DNA from: Amycolatopsis sp. GM8
GTDB lineage: Bacteria; Actinomycetota; Actinomycetes; Mycobacteriales; Pseudonocardiaceae
Reading direction: 5' to 3'
NCBI RefSeq assembly: GCF_021653975.1
Contig: NZ_JAJKFK010000004.1
Location: 246,936-310,935 of the forward strand
DNA length: 64,000 bases
Part shown: piece after piece, positions 1-8,093 of the stretch
Layout of the letters: each line of letters begins with the position of its first letter
Position numbering within the stretch: the first letter of the stretch is position 1
Translations under genes and position numbers: made by a program
The notes under the pieces: model-generated
What the model was told of the DNA's origin: nothing
The model's database searches: none
Seen by the model: the letters and a program-made list of their open reading frames with translations, nothing else

Positions 1-63
1 CGTCGCGCCGCGGTAGGGAGCCTTCTCCGTCCTAAGTGGAATTCACGACAAGGGGGGCAAATC

Positions 64-1023
64 TTGCTGGCAGCAGGTGAAAGCGGCACGGGCCGGGTCG
101 TAGCCGAACCGTTGACCGATCTGACCGTGCGCATGGACCCCGAGCTGGTGCCCGTGTACCTCGCGCCGCGCCCGGGAATGCGCACGATCAGTCCCGGGGC
201 GAAGGTCGGCCACCGGGACTTCGCTGTGAAATCGCCTGACTCCGGTCGCGAGGTCCCCGTCCGCGTCTACGAACCGGAATCGCCGCGGCCGGGCGCACCG
301 TCCATGTTGTACGTTCACGGCGGTGGCTTCGCGGCCGGCACTCCAGCGCAGTTCGACCCCATCTGCGACTTCTACGTCCACGAACTCGGCTGCGTCGTCG
401 TCTCGCCGGACTACCGGCTCGCACCCGAACACCCTTTTCCGGCCGCAGTTGAGGATTGTCACGACGTTTTCCGCTGGCTCGTTGCGGCGCAAGAGGAACT
501 GGGGATCGGCTCCGGCGCGCCGGCTGTCGTGGGAATCAGCGCCGGCGCGGCCATCGCGGCCGGCCTGGCATTGCTGGCCCGGGACCGCGGTGGTCCGCGT
601 GCGTCGCTGCTGCTGTTGAATTCGCCGTGCCTCGACGATCGCCACCTGACCCGTTCGAGCCATGAGATCGCCGATCCGCGTGCGTGGAACCGGGACGCTT
701 CGGCGGCGAGCTGGCGCAGTTATGTGGGCCCGGGCGCCGATGAGGTGTCGCCATACGCCGCCCCGGCACGCGCCGAGGACCTGACCGGGCTTCCCCCGAC
801 CTACCTCTCCACCGGGGAACTCGAAGTCAGCCGAGACGAAACAATCGAGTTCGCGCAACGGTTGTCGGCCGCCGGGATCCCGGCCGAACTGCACGTCTAC
901 CCGGGTTGCTACCACGGTTTCGAGGTGAAGGACCCGGGAGCCGGGGTCAGCGCGGCGTCGCTGGCCGGTCAGATCCGGGCGCTCCGCGGTGCGTTCCGCG
1001 CGCACGAAGCGACCGGGCGGTGA
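64..1023 (+). CDS. alpha/beta hydrolase of the hormone-sensitive-lipase (HSL) type
   Basis: The predicted cytoplasmic carboxylesterase has 319 residues, a normal length for the HSL family, and would hydrolyse short-chain or aryl esters. The oxyanion-hole motif HGGG is at residues 85-88, the nucleophile elbow GISAG at 157-161 (Ser159) and the catalytic His in YHGFE near residue 285. The acid position of the triad appears to be Glu (GELEVSRDE, about 252-260) where Asp is usual. The TTG start is chosen because an AGGGGGG-like ribosome site lies just upstream; an internal ATG at 133 is the alternative. The natural substrate cannot be deduced and the gene has no obvious operon partner. Confidence 0.85.
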   Translation: MLAAGESGTGRVVAEPLTDLTVRMDPELVPVYLAPRPGMRTISPGAKVGHRDFAVKSPDSGREVPVRVYEPESPRPGAPSMLYVHGGGFAAGTPAQFDPICDFYVHELGCVVVSPDYRLAPEHPFPAAVEDCHDVFRWLVAAQEELGIGSGAPAVVGISAGAAIAAGLALLARDRGGPRASLLLLNSPCLDDRHLTRSSHEIADPRAWNRDASAASWRSYVGPGADEVSPYAAPARAEDLTGLPPTYLSTGELEVSRDETIEFAQRLSAAGIPAELHVYPGCYHGFEVKDPGAGVSAASLAGQIRALRGAFRAHEATGR

Positions 1024-1119
1024 CTGTCCGCCTCCACCAGCGTTTTCTTTAGTTCTGGCCTAGGCCTCGCGCCGAGACTGTGGGAAATCCGTCTCTCGTG
1101 GCGCTCGGAGGTCTTCGCC

Positions 1120-2280
1120 TTGACCACATCGCTCGATCCACAACTTTCCCGGCTGCCTTCGCTGACAGGTATGAGGTTCATCGCCGCGTTCATGGTTTTC
1201 GCCTGCCACGCCTGCTCGATGGCCTACTTCCACGCCGACGTCGACGCGGCGCTGCTGCCTTACGTGTTCGGCTCCGGCTGGAGCGGCGTCGAGTTCTTCT
1301 TCATCCTCAGCGGATTCGTGCTGACCTGGTCGGCGCGGGACGACGACCAGTTACGACGTTTCTGGCGACGCCGTTTCGTGAAGATCTACCCCAACCATTT
1401 GCTCACCTGGGCCGTAGCGGTGGTGCTGGCGCTGTGGGCGGGCGAGGCGGTCACCACCGGCCGCGTGCTGCCCAGTCTTTTCCTGGTGCACACCTGGTTT
1501 CCTGATCTGACGGTCATCACGTCGATCAACGTGCCGAGTTGGTCGCTCAGCTGTGAGCTCTTGTTCTACCTGAGTTTTCCGCTGCTGCTGCGGCTGGTGC
1601 GCAAGATCCGGCCGAACCGCCTGTGGCTGTGCGCCGGCGTCGTCGCGGCGACGATCATGATCCTGCCCCTGTTCGCCGACTACCTGCTGCCCGGCACGCC
1701 CACTCTGCCCGGCCAGCACATGTCGCTGGTGCAGAACTGGTTCCTGGTTTCCTTCCCGCCGGTCCGGGTGCTGGACTTCACGCTGGGCATCCTGATGGCG
1801 AGGATCGTGCAGACGGGCAAGTGGATCCGGCTGCCCATGAGCGCCGCGGTGCTTCTGCTGGTCGTCGGGTGCGTGTTCGAAGTCCTGCTGTTCCCCACGG
1901 TTTACGGCCTGACGGCTCCCGTGGTGATCCCGCTCGCGCTGGTGATCGCGGCCGGCGCCACCGCCGACGTGGAGCGGAAACCGTCCCTGGTGCGCGGAAA
2001 GGTCATGGTCTGGCTCGGCGAGATCTCGTTCGCCATGTACCTGGTGCACTTCCTGGTGCTGAAGTACGTGCACGACGCGCTCGGTGCCGACCGCACGTGG
2101 GACACGCCGATCGCCGTGCTGATCATCGTGGGGCTCCTGGGACTGACGATTTTCATCTCGTGGCTCATGTACACCTTCGTCGAACGCCCGAGCATGCGCC
2201 GGTGGAGCCGCCCACGTTCTGCCGGGCCACGTCCAGGGAGCCGGACTCGGCCGGCAGAAGCAGCGGTGCGTGCGGACTAA
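1120..2280 (+). CDS. acyltransferase 3 family integral membrane protein
   Basis: This 386-residue protein matches the acyltransferase-3 (OafA/YrhL) layout. An N-terminal RFIAAFMVFACHA segment carries the conserved His, GVEFFFILSGFVL follows, and about ten hydrophobic spans run to an Arg/Pro-rich tail. Family members transfer acyl groups to sugars or other envelope molecules at the inner membrane. The TTG start has a GGAGG ribosome site about 7 bases upstream. The downstream region is degraded sequence, so there is no informative partner, and the acceptor is unknown. Confidence 0.85.
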   Translation: MTTSLDPQLSRLPSLTGMRFIAAFMVFACHACSMAYFHADVDAALLPYVFGSGWSGVEFFFILSGFVLTWSARDDDQLRRFWRRRFVKIYPNHLLTWAVAVVLALWAGEAVTTGRVLPSLFLVHTWFPDLTVITSINVPSWSLSCELLFYLSFPLLLRLVRKIRPNRLWLCAGVVAATIMILPLFADYLLPGTPTLPGQHMSLVQNWFLVSFPPVRVLDFTLGILMARIVQTGKWIRLPMSAAVLLLVVGCVFEVLLFPTVYGLTAPVVIPLALVIAAGATADVERKPSLVRGKVMVWLGEISFAMYLVHFLVLKYVHDALGADRTWDTPIAVLIIVGLLGLTIFISWLMYTFVERPSMRRWSRPRSAGPRPGSRTRPAEAAVRAD

Positions 2281-2819
2281 ACACCTGTGCGGTTCTTGGT
2301 CGGTTCGGGTCGGTCGGCTTCTACGTCGTGGCGGCTGGGGTGGTGAACGCGCAGCCGTCCACATAACCGTTCGACGGCTGGGTGGCCATTGTCCAGGCGT
2401 CTGACGAGGCGGGTCCTGAGCAGGTGGCGCTGTGGGCGATGGCCGTTGAGCCCGGCGCGCCAGGAGATCGTCCACGCGTGCGCTGTTCGGTCGTTGTTTG
2501 CGGGGACCGGCCGTTCCACGGCGTACTCCTCATCGGTGGCCAGGCACGCCTGGACGGACCAGCGATTCCCGGGGCGGGGCAGCCGGCCAGTGGGCTCAAC
2601 GATGTGGGGAATAGTGCCTTGTCGCAGCTCGGCACGGCAATCGAACTGGGACCTGTTCAGCTGGCGGAGGTCACCATCGACCGGCCGGCGCGTTGTGTCG
2701 CCGAGCCGGGAAGCGAGGTGCTGGCGGGAACGGCGTACTCACTGGAGGGCCGGGTGCGGGCGCTGATCCACCATCAGGCCACTTTCCGGGGGATCAGTAC
2801 TCCGCGGCAGAGCGAGGTT
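2281..2819. other. 540-base stretch without a supportable gene
   Basis: Open frames exist on both strands but none has a recognisable domain, a good ribosome site or consistent codon bias. A minus-strand frame ending near 2321 has a protein-like, Ser/Thr-rich C-terminus that I cannot assign. The stretch is probably decayed coding DNA, because both neighbours downstream are gene remnants. Confidence 0.4.
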
Positions 2820-3303
2820 TGGCCATGCGTGGGTGGGTTTCCTGGTGTTGCTGACGGGAATCTTGGTATTTTCGAGGGGAGCGGGGTGCTTAGCGGGACG
2901 TGGATGGTCCCTGCGGGGATGCGCACCCGCGTGACCGAGGGCTCCCTGCGAGCCAAGATGATCGTTGACGTCGCGGTTCCACCCCTGCCCGATACCAGCA
3001 CGATCGACTGGGACGAGCCCGATCCGAATGCGCCAACCGTACGGATGACCGACGTCGACGCGATGGCCAGTGGCCAGCAGATGCTGGCGGCGGGAATCGG
3101 CGGTTCCGTACTCGCGAGCTGGCTGTTCGAGGCACTGAAAGGCCGCCTGGGCTCGACGTGGCCCGCCACCACCTGCACGACGACCGCGCCCGGATGGACC
3201 TTCACGCCACAGCACCACACCGTCCCTGTCCCACCCCGCCAAGCTCACAATCGGCGGCCTGCTCCTTCTGGTGGGCCTGACCTGGCATCGCCGACGGCGG
3301 TAG
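2820..3303 (+). pseudogene. remnant of a membrane protein with several frame breaks
   Basis: Three protein-like pieces lie in order but in different frames. A hydrophobic span (WVGFLVLLTGILVF) comes near 2840-2890. Next is a soluble stretch at about 2900-3160, containing GTWMVPAGMRTRV and DPNAPTVRMTDVDAM. Last is a C-terminal hydrophobic span (LTIGGLLLLVGLTWH) ending in RRRR with a TAG stop at 3301. The order soluble, membrane, basic tail is that of a membrane-anchored protein. I do not recognise the family. The frame changes suggest decay, but two unrelated short genes cannot be excluded. Confidence 0.35.
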
Positions 3304-3564
3304 GGATGTCCCTGAGGAGTCATGGCCACCTAGTCGATCGATACACGTATAACGACATATACGCAACCGATTTGTCGTGCGCCAACACTCCGTAACGCCA
3401 CATCTCGCAAAACAATCGGCTAATGACCAGGAAGGGTATCGGTTTGTGAATAATGCGTTGTCGTTGCGGTTGGTGCTGGATGAACTGTGGGAGTTGGTGG
3501 GCCGTTGATCTCGAAGTTCCAGCGTCGGCCGCAGGGTGGCGGTACGGCCCCGCTGCCGCCGAGC

Positions 3565-3880
3565 ACCGTGGACATAGTCTCGCCACCCACGAACCACCGG
3601 ACCGACGGCTGCGGCGGCCCGCTCGAGTACCGCATGCGGATCGTCATGGAGATCTTGGACCAGATGCGGGAAATCGTCCCGGACGCGATGGTGCTGGGCA
3701 TGCGGATCAGCGGTGGGGGGACTCGAGAACGGCCTCGGAAACCCGGAATGGGTGGAGATCGCGAGGCGGCTGGTCGCCACGGGCAAGGTGGACTACCTGT
3801 CGTGGGTCTTCGGCCGGATCACGACGCCGGACCAGGCCGAAGGCATCCTGACCGTCTGCACTTTTAGTGGGTGCTTGGCG
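3565..3880 (+). pseudogene. fragment of an Old Yellow Enzyme-type NADH:flavin oxidoreductase
   Basis: The translation near 3570-3710 reads SPPTNHRTDGCGGPLEYRMR followed by ILDQMREIVPDAMVLGMRIS. This is the FMN-barrel segment of OYE-family enzymes, where SPxTNxRTDxYGGSxENR is conserved. The match continues one frame over (GLENGLGNPEWVEIARRL, then a KVDYLSW-like strand) after a run of G at about 3714-3720, so a frameshift interrupts it. The N-terminal two thirds and the C-terminus are absent. It is a dead relic and cannot encode a working enzyme. Confidence 0.6.
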
Positions 3881-4051
3881 GGTTCATGGTCGACGTCGTC
3901 GGTCGCTGTCAGCTACGTACATGGCTGACATCGGTAGCGGGATCCGTAGATCTGCCGGTGTATCGGAGGCGCGCCTCGACCATCTTTGCTCCATGCCTAT
4001 GTACCCAGGCATCCGAATGACCGCCCCCCGCCCTCGGAACCGGAACACCCC

Positions 4052-4234
4052 ATGAAACAGCTCACCGATCTCGAACTCAGCGACCTTCAGCACATCCAGG
4101 CAGCGATGGCCCGATTCCGCCGGAATCACACATCCGAATTGACTCTCGACGAGATTCGCGAGATCAGTGCGGTCATGACGGCCGTGCGCATCCTCATGCG
4201 ACGCTACACACACGCACTGCCTGCCGCCATTTAG
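4052..4234 (+). CDS. small hypothetical protein (60 aa)
   Basis: From the ATG the frame encodes a 60-residue, largely helical protein starting MKQLTDLELSDLQHIQ, with alternating acidic and basic residues and no membrane span or signal. A longer in-frame start upstream at 3986 adds a Pro-rich segment that looks non-coding. The ribosome site is weak. I do not recognise the family. Coding status rests only on the coherent composition, and an antisense frame overlaps it. Confidence 0.35.
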   Translation: MKQLTDLELSDLQHIQAAMARFRRNHTSELTLDEIREISAVMTAVRILMRRYTHALPAAI

Positions 4235-4327
4235 CGCCTGCGTGACGCGTTGACAGGCATCTCACCCCGACGAAATGTCTGCCCAGTATGCGACGTAGCC
4301 TTCGGCCGACGTCGATGTGACCGCCGA

Positions 4328-4708
4328 TCAGTGCGTCACCCGTTTTTCGGCGTGCTCAACGAGATAGGTCCGGTTGAAGTCGATCAGTTCGTCGAGTGCG
4401 TCCCGGGCACCCGCGAGACTGGAAATCGCCGACGAAAGTCGGTTCCGCTCACGTTCCATCGTCGCCAGGGCCCGCCGGGCCTTGGTCGTGCTGGGTTCGG
4501 CCATGCACGGCACCATGTCGGCAATGGCCCGAGTGGACAGACCCGCGGCAAGGAAGGCCCGGATGAGTTCGACCCGCCGGATGTGATCGTCGTCGTAGTG
4601 CCGCTGCCCGCTGGCAGCCCGCGCACTCACCAGCAACCCCTGATCCTCGTAATAGCGCAGGAGTCGCCGGCTGACGCCCGTCCGCGTGGACAGCTCGCCG
4701 ATCCGCAT
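4328..4708 (-). CDS. MerR family transcriptional regulator
   Basis: This 126-residue regulator opens MRIGELSTRTGVSRRLLRYYE, the classic MerR winged helix-turn-helix (residues 1-70). A dimerising coiled coil follows (residues 75-115, KARRALATMERERNRL). There is no C-terminal ligand domain and no Cys cluster, so metal sensing is unlikely; Cys occurs only in the MVPCM segment. Short MerR proteins of this kind sense small organic or oxidative signals. It is transcribed away from the EthD-domain gene, and a promoter with a long 20-base spacer lies between them, the arrangement MerR proteins act on. Confidence 0.88.
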   Translation of the reverse strand: MRIGELSTRTGVSRRLLRYYEDQGLLVSARAASGQRHYDDDHIRRVELIRAFLAAGLSTRAIADMVPCMAEPSTTKARRALATMERERNRLSSAISSLAGARDALDELIDFNRTYLVEHAEKRVTH

Positions 4709-4743
4709 TCCCCACCTCCTCCTGTGTTCCCGGCCACGGCCGC

Positions 4744-4775
4744 TTGCCTCTCACATGGATGTCAGCCTTTAGCGT
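4744..4775 (+). promoter_or_regulatory. MerR-type long-spacer promoter in front of the EthD gene
   Basis: TTGCCT (4744-4749) and TAGCGT (4770-4775) are separated by 20 bases. The imperfect dyad CTCACAT-GG-ATGTCAG lies inside the spacer. MerR regulators act on such over-long spacers by untwisting DNA. The core resembles the promoter at 19797-19828, next to the second MerR gene. Confidence 0.55.
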
Positions 4776-4855
4776 AGCTCGCATACGGATCCGGCCGCGG
4801 CCCGGCCAGAAACCGGTCTGACACCCACACGAAGAACACAGGAGCACGGGGACAC

Positions 4856-5191
4856 ATGATCAAGTTCGCCTATCTGATCAACCGCGCCGAAGGCATGACC
4901 TTCCAGCAATTCGTCGAGTACCACCGCGACCACCACGCGCCGCTGTTCACCTCGATTCCCGAGGCCCGCCAGTATGTGAAGAAGTACACCGTTTCGCACC
5001 CGGTGCCGGCGCCCGGTTACCCCAGCCCAGCCTATGACGGTCTGACCGAGATCTGGTTCGAGGACTGGGCAGGCCACGACGCCTTCTTCACGTCGGAGAA
5101 CTACAAGACGCTGGTGAATCCGGACGAGGCGAAGTTCATCGATCCGAATTCCGTCGGGACAATGGTCACTACCGAGACGGGCGTGATCTGA
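4856..5191 (+). CDS. EthD-domain protein
   Basis: This 111-residue protein has the ferredoxin-like EthD fold signature: an N-terminal strand (MIKFAYLINR), the FQQFVEYHRDHHAPL helix with the typical HxxxHxP-like motif at residues 23-32, and a C-terminal WFEDWAGHDAFF segment. EthD-family proteins assist or catalyse small-molecule degradation and polyketide reactions; the exact role here is unknown. It is divergent from the MerR gene and probably is that regulator's target. Confidence 0.8.
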   Translation: MIKFAYLINRAEGMTFQQFVEYHRDHHAPLFTSIPEARQYVKKYTVSHPVPAPGYPSPAYDGLTEIWFEDWAGHDAFFTSENYKTLVNPDEAKFIDPNSVGTMVTTETGVI

Positions 5192-5204
5192 CCAGCCGCG
5201 TTCC

Positions 5205-5924
5205 TCAGCGGGAAGGGCCTTCGATCACCTGTCCGTTTTTGAGGGTGACCCGGATGAGGCTGGTGGTGGGCTGGCCGCTGTTCTGAGCGAACTTGGTCTT
5301 CGCGAGGAAGGTGCCGTCACGCAGGATTGCGGGAGTCACCGACTTGTCCGGTCCGACTATCGACACGGCGATCACGTCGCTGGTCGCGATTCCGAAGTGG
5401 ACGGATTCGGTGGCGGGGTAGTTCCAGTTCCAGGGGGCGAGGTAGTCGAATGGGCGTGCTGCGGTTAGCGCGTTATATGCATCGCGCGTGTTGGTGCCTT
5501 GTATGAGGCCCGTGCTGTTGCCATTTTTGAGGACACAGACCACCGCGTACTTGTCGTTGCGGACCGCCAGGAAGCCATTTTCCGCATCGATGTCGATTCG
5601 GGCGCCCGCCCGCCAATTCTGAGCCGGCGGGAGCTCGTTGTGGTCGGCCTGGATGCATTCGTTGACCAGTTGCACGTCCCCAGGGGAACCGGCAACGGCG
5701 ATCACCGCGTCGCCGTTGCCATGGCCCCGAAGCTGGGGGAGCGCGATCGCGACCCCAGCGGCGAGCACGACCACTGAGGCGGCCACGGCCAGCGGTGCGC
5801 GCATCGTCCTGAAGCGGCCGCCGGAACCCCGCGTCTCCAATTGCGGCTCGAGCTCGTCCCACAACCGATCCCGCAGACCTTCGGGCATCGGTCGCCGTTC
5901 TGGCAGGTCGGAGGTCTCGTTCAT
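5205..5924 (-). CDS. membrane-anchored partner of the ECF sigma factor (putative anti-sigma factor)
   Basis: The 239-residue protein has a short N-terminal cytoplasmic segment (about 40 residues, LRDRLWDELEPQLE), one membrane span (AVAASVVVLAAGVAIAL, about 45-65) and a large extracytoplasmic domain. That topology is the one expected of anti-sigma factors. No zinc-binding HxxxCxxC motif is visible, so it is not a typical ZAS protein. Its start overlaps the stop of the sigma-factor gene by four bases (ATGA), which implies translational coupling. The partner role is inferred from position and topology. Confidence 0.65.
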   Translation of the reverse strand: MNETSDLPERRPMPEGLRDRLWDELEPQLETRGSGGRFRTMRAPLAVAASVVVLAAGVAIALPQLRGHGNGDAVIAVAGSPGDVQLVNECIQADHNELPPAQNWRAGARIDIDAENGFLAVRNDKYAVVCVLKNGNSTGLIQGTNTRDAYNALTAARPFDYLAPWNWNYPATESVHFGIATSDVIAVSIVGPDKSVTPAILRDGTFLAKTKFAQNSGQPTTSLIRVTLKNGQVIEGPSR

Positions 5925-6586
5925 CGCCCCTCCTCGAAGGCTGTCGTCTCGATGCCCGTGCCAGTGTCCCGCAGGAAACCGCGCAGTTTAGCGCGGGCAC
6001 GGGAGATCCGTGCCCGCACGCTCACCTCGGCGATCCTCATCACCTCCGCGGCTTCGGCCGTGGACAGCTCACCGAGCAGGCACAGTTCGACGGCTTGCCG
6101 TTCACCTTTGGGCAGCTTGCTCACAGCGTCGAGCACCGTGCGCAGCCGGTGGTCCGCGTCGACTTGGTCGGCCACGTCGTCAGCATGGTCACGCGTGGTG
6201 TCATTGAGCGGGATCCGCGTCAGCAGCCGGGAGAACCGGCCCAGCCGGCGGTATTCGTGGCGGGCCAGGTTGCTGGCCACGGTGAACAGCCACGGCCGCG
6301 CGCTGGAGTTGACCAGCGTCATGTCGGACAACTTCTGCCACGCGGTGAGGAACGTCGAGGACGTGAGGTCCTCGGCCGTTGCCCACGAGCCGGTCAGCCG
6401 GTAGGCGTAGTTCCACACGGCCTCGGCGTGCCGCCGGTACAGCTCTCCGTACGCGGCGCGATCCCCGCGCGCTGCCTGTTCCCACAGCGTCTGGTCGTCA
6501 CTCAGCGGAAGAGCTTCAGGGTCCGCGTCACCGCCGTGTCCAGCACGCGTTTCTGGTCGCGGCACCCACTCTCCAACCATCGTCAC
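5921..6586 (-). CDS. RNA polymerase ECF-type sigma factor
   Basis: The 221-residue protein has sigma region 2 at about residues 45-110 (YRRHAEAVWNYAYRL, then AEDLTSSTFLTAWQ) and region 4 at about 150-205 (LPKGERQAVELCLL, then the helix-turn-helix STAEAAEVMRIAEVSVRARI). Regions 1.1 and 3 are absent, which defines the ECF group. It would redirect RNA polymerase to a small regulon after release from its membrane partner. The first 35 residues are low in conservation, so the start could be internal. It is followed directly by the putative anti-sigma gene. Confidence 0.92.
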   Translation of the reverse strand: MTMVGEWVPRPETRAGHGGDADPEALPLSDDQTLWEQAARGDRAAYGELYRRHAEAVWNYAYRLTGSWATAEDLTSSTFLTAWQKLSDMTLVNSSARPWLFTVASNLARHEYRRLGRFSRLLTRIPLNDTTRDHADDVADQVDADHRLRTVLDAVSKLPKGERQAVELCLLGELSTAEAAEVMRIAEVSVRARISRARAKLRGFLRDTGTGIETTAFEEGR

Positions 6587-6854
6587 ACCGGGTGTGTTCC
6601 CGCTCGGCTCGTCGGCGTTGCATGCGCCTCGGGTCGGATACTAGCCGCGGTATGGACCTTTGCTCACTGGCCGGTGCTGAAGGTGGCCCGGACATGGTTG
6701 GTGGCTGGCTCACCCGCAATCGTGGCGTGGATCACTAACGCAACGCGGGTCGGGCGGCCGGGAACACACCGGGCATGACGACAAACAGGTTGACCCTCTC
6801 CTTGGCTGCGGCCCGGCCTGCGGTTGAGGGCGCCTCGATCGACGGTCTTGCGAA

Positions 6855-8075
6855 ATGATCTCCTTGATACCGGAGCGCAATGGCTCTGTCGGGGAAATTG
6901 TGTCTCTGATTGGCTCTCACCCGGAACTGGAGGAGCACAGGGACCACCTCCCGGCTTCACGCCTGACCCGCCTCCGTATGCTCGCCCAACCGGCCGCGAT
7001 CGTGCTGGCCATCCGCGCCTTGAGCCTTTTCATCACCTGGGCGATGTGCGCCGTCAACAACCGCCCCTTCGATTTCCGAGCCTGGGACGGCGCCTTTTAC
7101 TACGGCCTCGCCAGCCACGGCTACGGCGGGTTCGACCCGTCCGTCACCTACGACCTGGAGGGCCGCTATTTCCCGGACGCGCCAATGGCATTCTTCCCCG
7201 GCTACTCCATCGCGGTGCGCCTGCTCGGTTTGCTGTTCGGCGGGCACCTCCTGGCAGTCGCGGTCCTCCTGTCCGTCGCGGCCTCGGTCGTCGCCGGATA
7301 TGGGATAGCGCGCCTAGCCCGTCACCTCGGCGCTGGGCAACGTGGCCAGCTGGCCGCGGTCGCCCTCACCGCCGGGGCACCCATGTCCGTGGTGTACGCC
7401 ATGCCCTACCCGGAGGCGCTACTCGTCGCCCTTGCCGCCTGGACCCTCGTCGCCGTCCTCGAACAGCGCTGGGTCCTGGCCGGGCTCGGCGCCGCGGCGG
7501 CCGGGCTCACCTCGCCCATGGCCGCCCCCCTCATCCCGGCGGTCGTGGCAGCCGGGCTGGTCCACCTGTACCGCGCCCACACGCACAGGATCGCGACCTT
7601 GGCCGCGGTGATCCTCGCGCCACTGGGACTGCTCGGCTACCTGCTGTGGGTGCACGAGGTCTCCAATGTGCGCGGTGGTTATTTCGGCATTACCCAGCGC
7701 GCCTGGGGTAACCACGTCGACTTCGGTGTGACCACCGTCCGTTGGATATTCGACACGCTGACCCAGTCGCGGGATGCGTTCGCCGTGTTGACCGCAACCG
7801 CGATCATCGCCGCCGTCATCGCCGTCGTGCGGACCCCGATGCCATGGCCGGTGTGGCTCTACACCGCCGGCACGGTCGCGCTGGTCGTCGCGCACACCGG
7901 GATCATCCATGACCGGGTGCGGCTGCTGCTGTCCGCGTTCCCGCTGCTGATCGTCGCCGCGGTTCGACTTGGCCGCTTGCGCGGGCGCACGACTGTGCTC
8001 GTTGTCGGCGGTGTGGTGCTGGCCGGACTGTGGTTCGGCGCCTACTCGCTCGCCGTCTGGCCCTCCAGCATCTGA
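6855..8075 (+). CDS. GT-C fold membrane glycosyltransferase, mannosyltransferase-like
   Basis: This 406-residue polytopic protein has about ten hydrophobic spans. The first extracellular loop contains AWDGAFYYGLASHGYG at about residues 77-92, matching the WDxxxY loop of PIG-V-like mannosyltransferases that use polyprenyl-phosphate sugars. The protein would add a sugar on the outer face of the membrane to a glycolipid, lipoglycan or glycoprotein. The ATG start is not strongly supported by a ribosome site, and a start around residue 35 is possible. It sits 18 bases before a second GT-C gene, so the two probably form an operon. Confidence 0.75.
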   Translation: MISLIPERNGSVGEIVSLIGSHPELEEHRDHLPASRLTRLRMLAQPAAIVLAIRALSLFITWAMCAVNNRPFDFRAWDGAFYYGLASHGYGGFDPSVTYDLEGRYFPDAPMAFFPGYSIAVRLLGLLFGGHLLAVAVLLSVAASVVAGYGIARLARHLGAGQRGQLAAVALTAGAPMSVVYAMPYPEALLVALAAWTLVAVLEQRWVLAGLGAAAAGLTSPMAAPLIPAVVAAGLVHLYRAHTHRIATLAAVILAPLGLLGYLLWVHEVSNVRGGYFGITQRAWGNHVDFGVTTVRWIFDTLTQSRDAFAVLTATAIIAAVIAVVRTPMPWPVWLYTAGTVALVVAHTGIIHDRVRLLLSAFPLLIVAAVRLGRLRGRTTVLVVGGVVLAGLWFGAYSLAVWPSSI

Positions 8076-8093
8076 GGCGAAGGATCACTTTTC

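Noticed and set aside
1351-2475. Long minus-strand frame opposite the acyltransferase gene
   Set aside because: It mirrors the G/C third-position bias of the real gene, is rich in Arg, Gln, His and Pro, and has no domain. The plus-strand protein is clearly recognisable.
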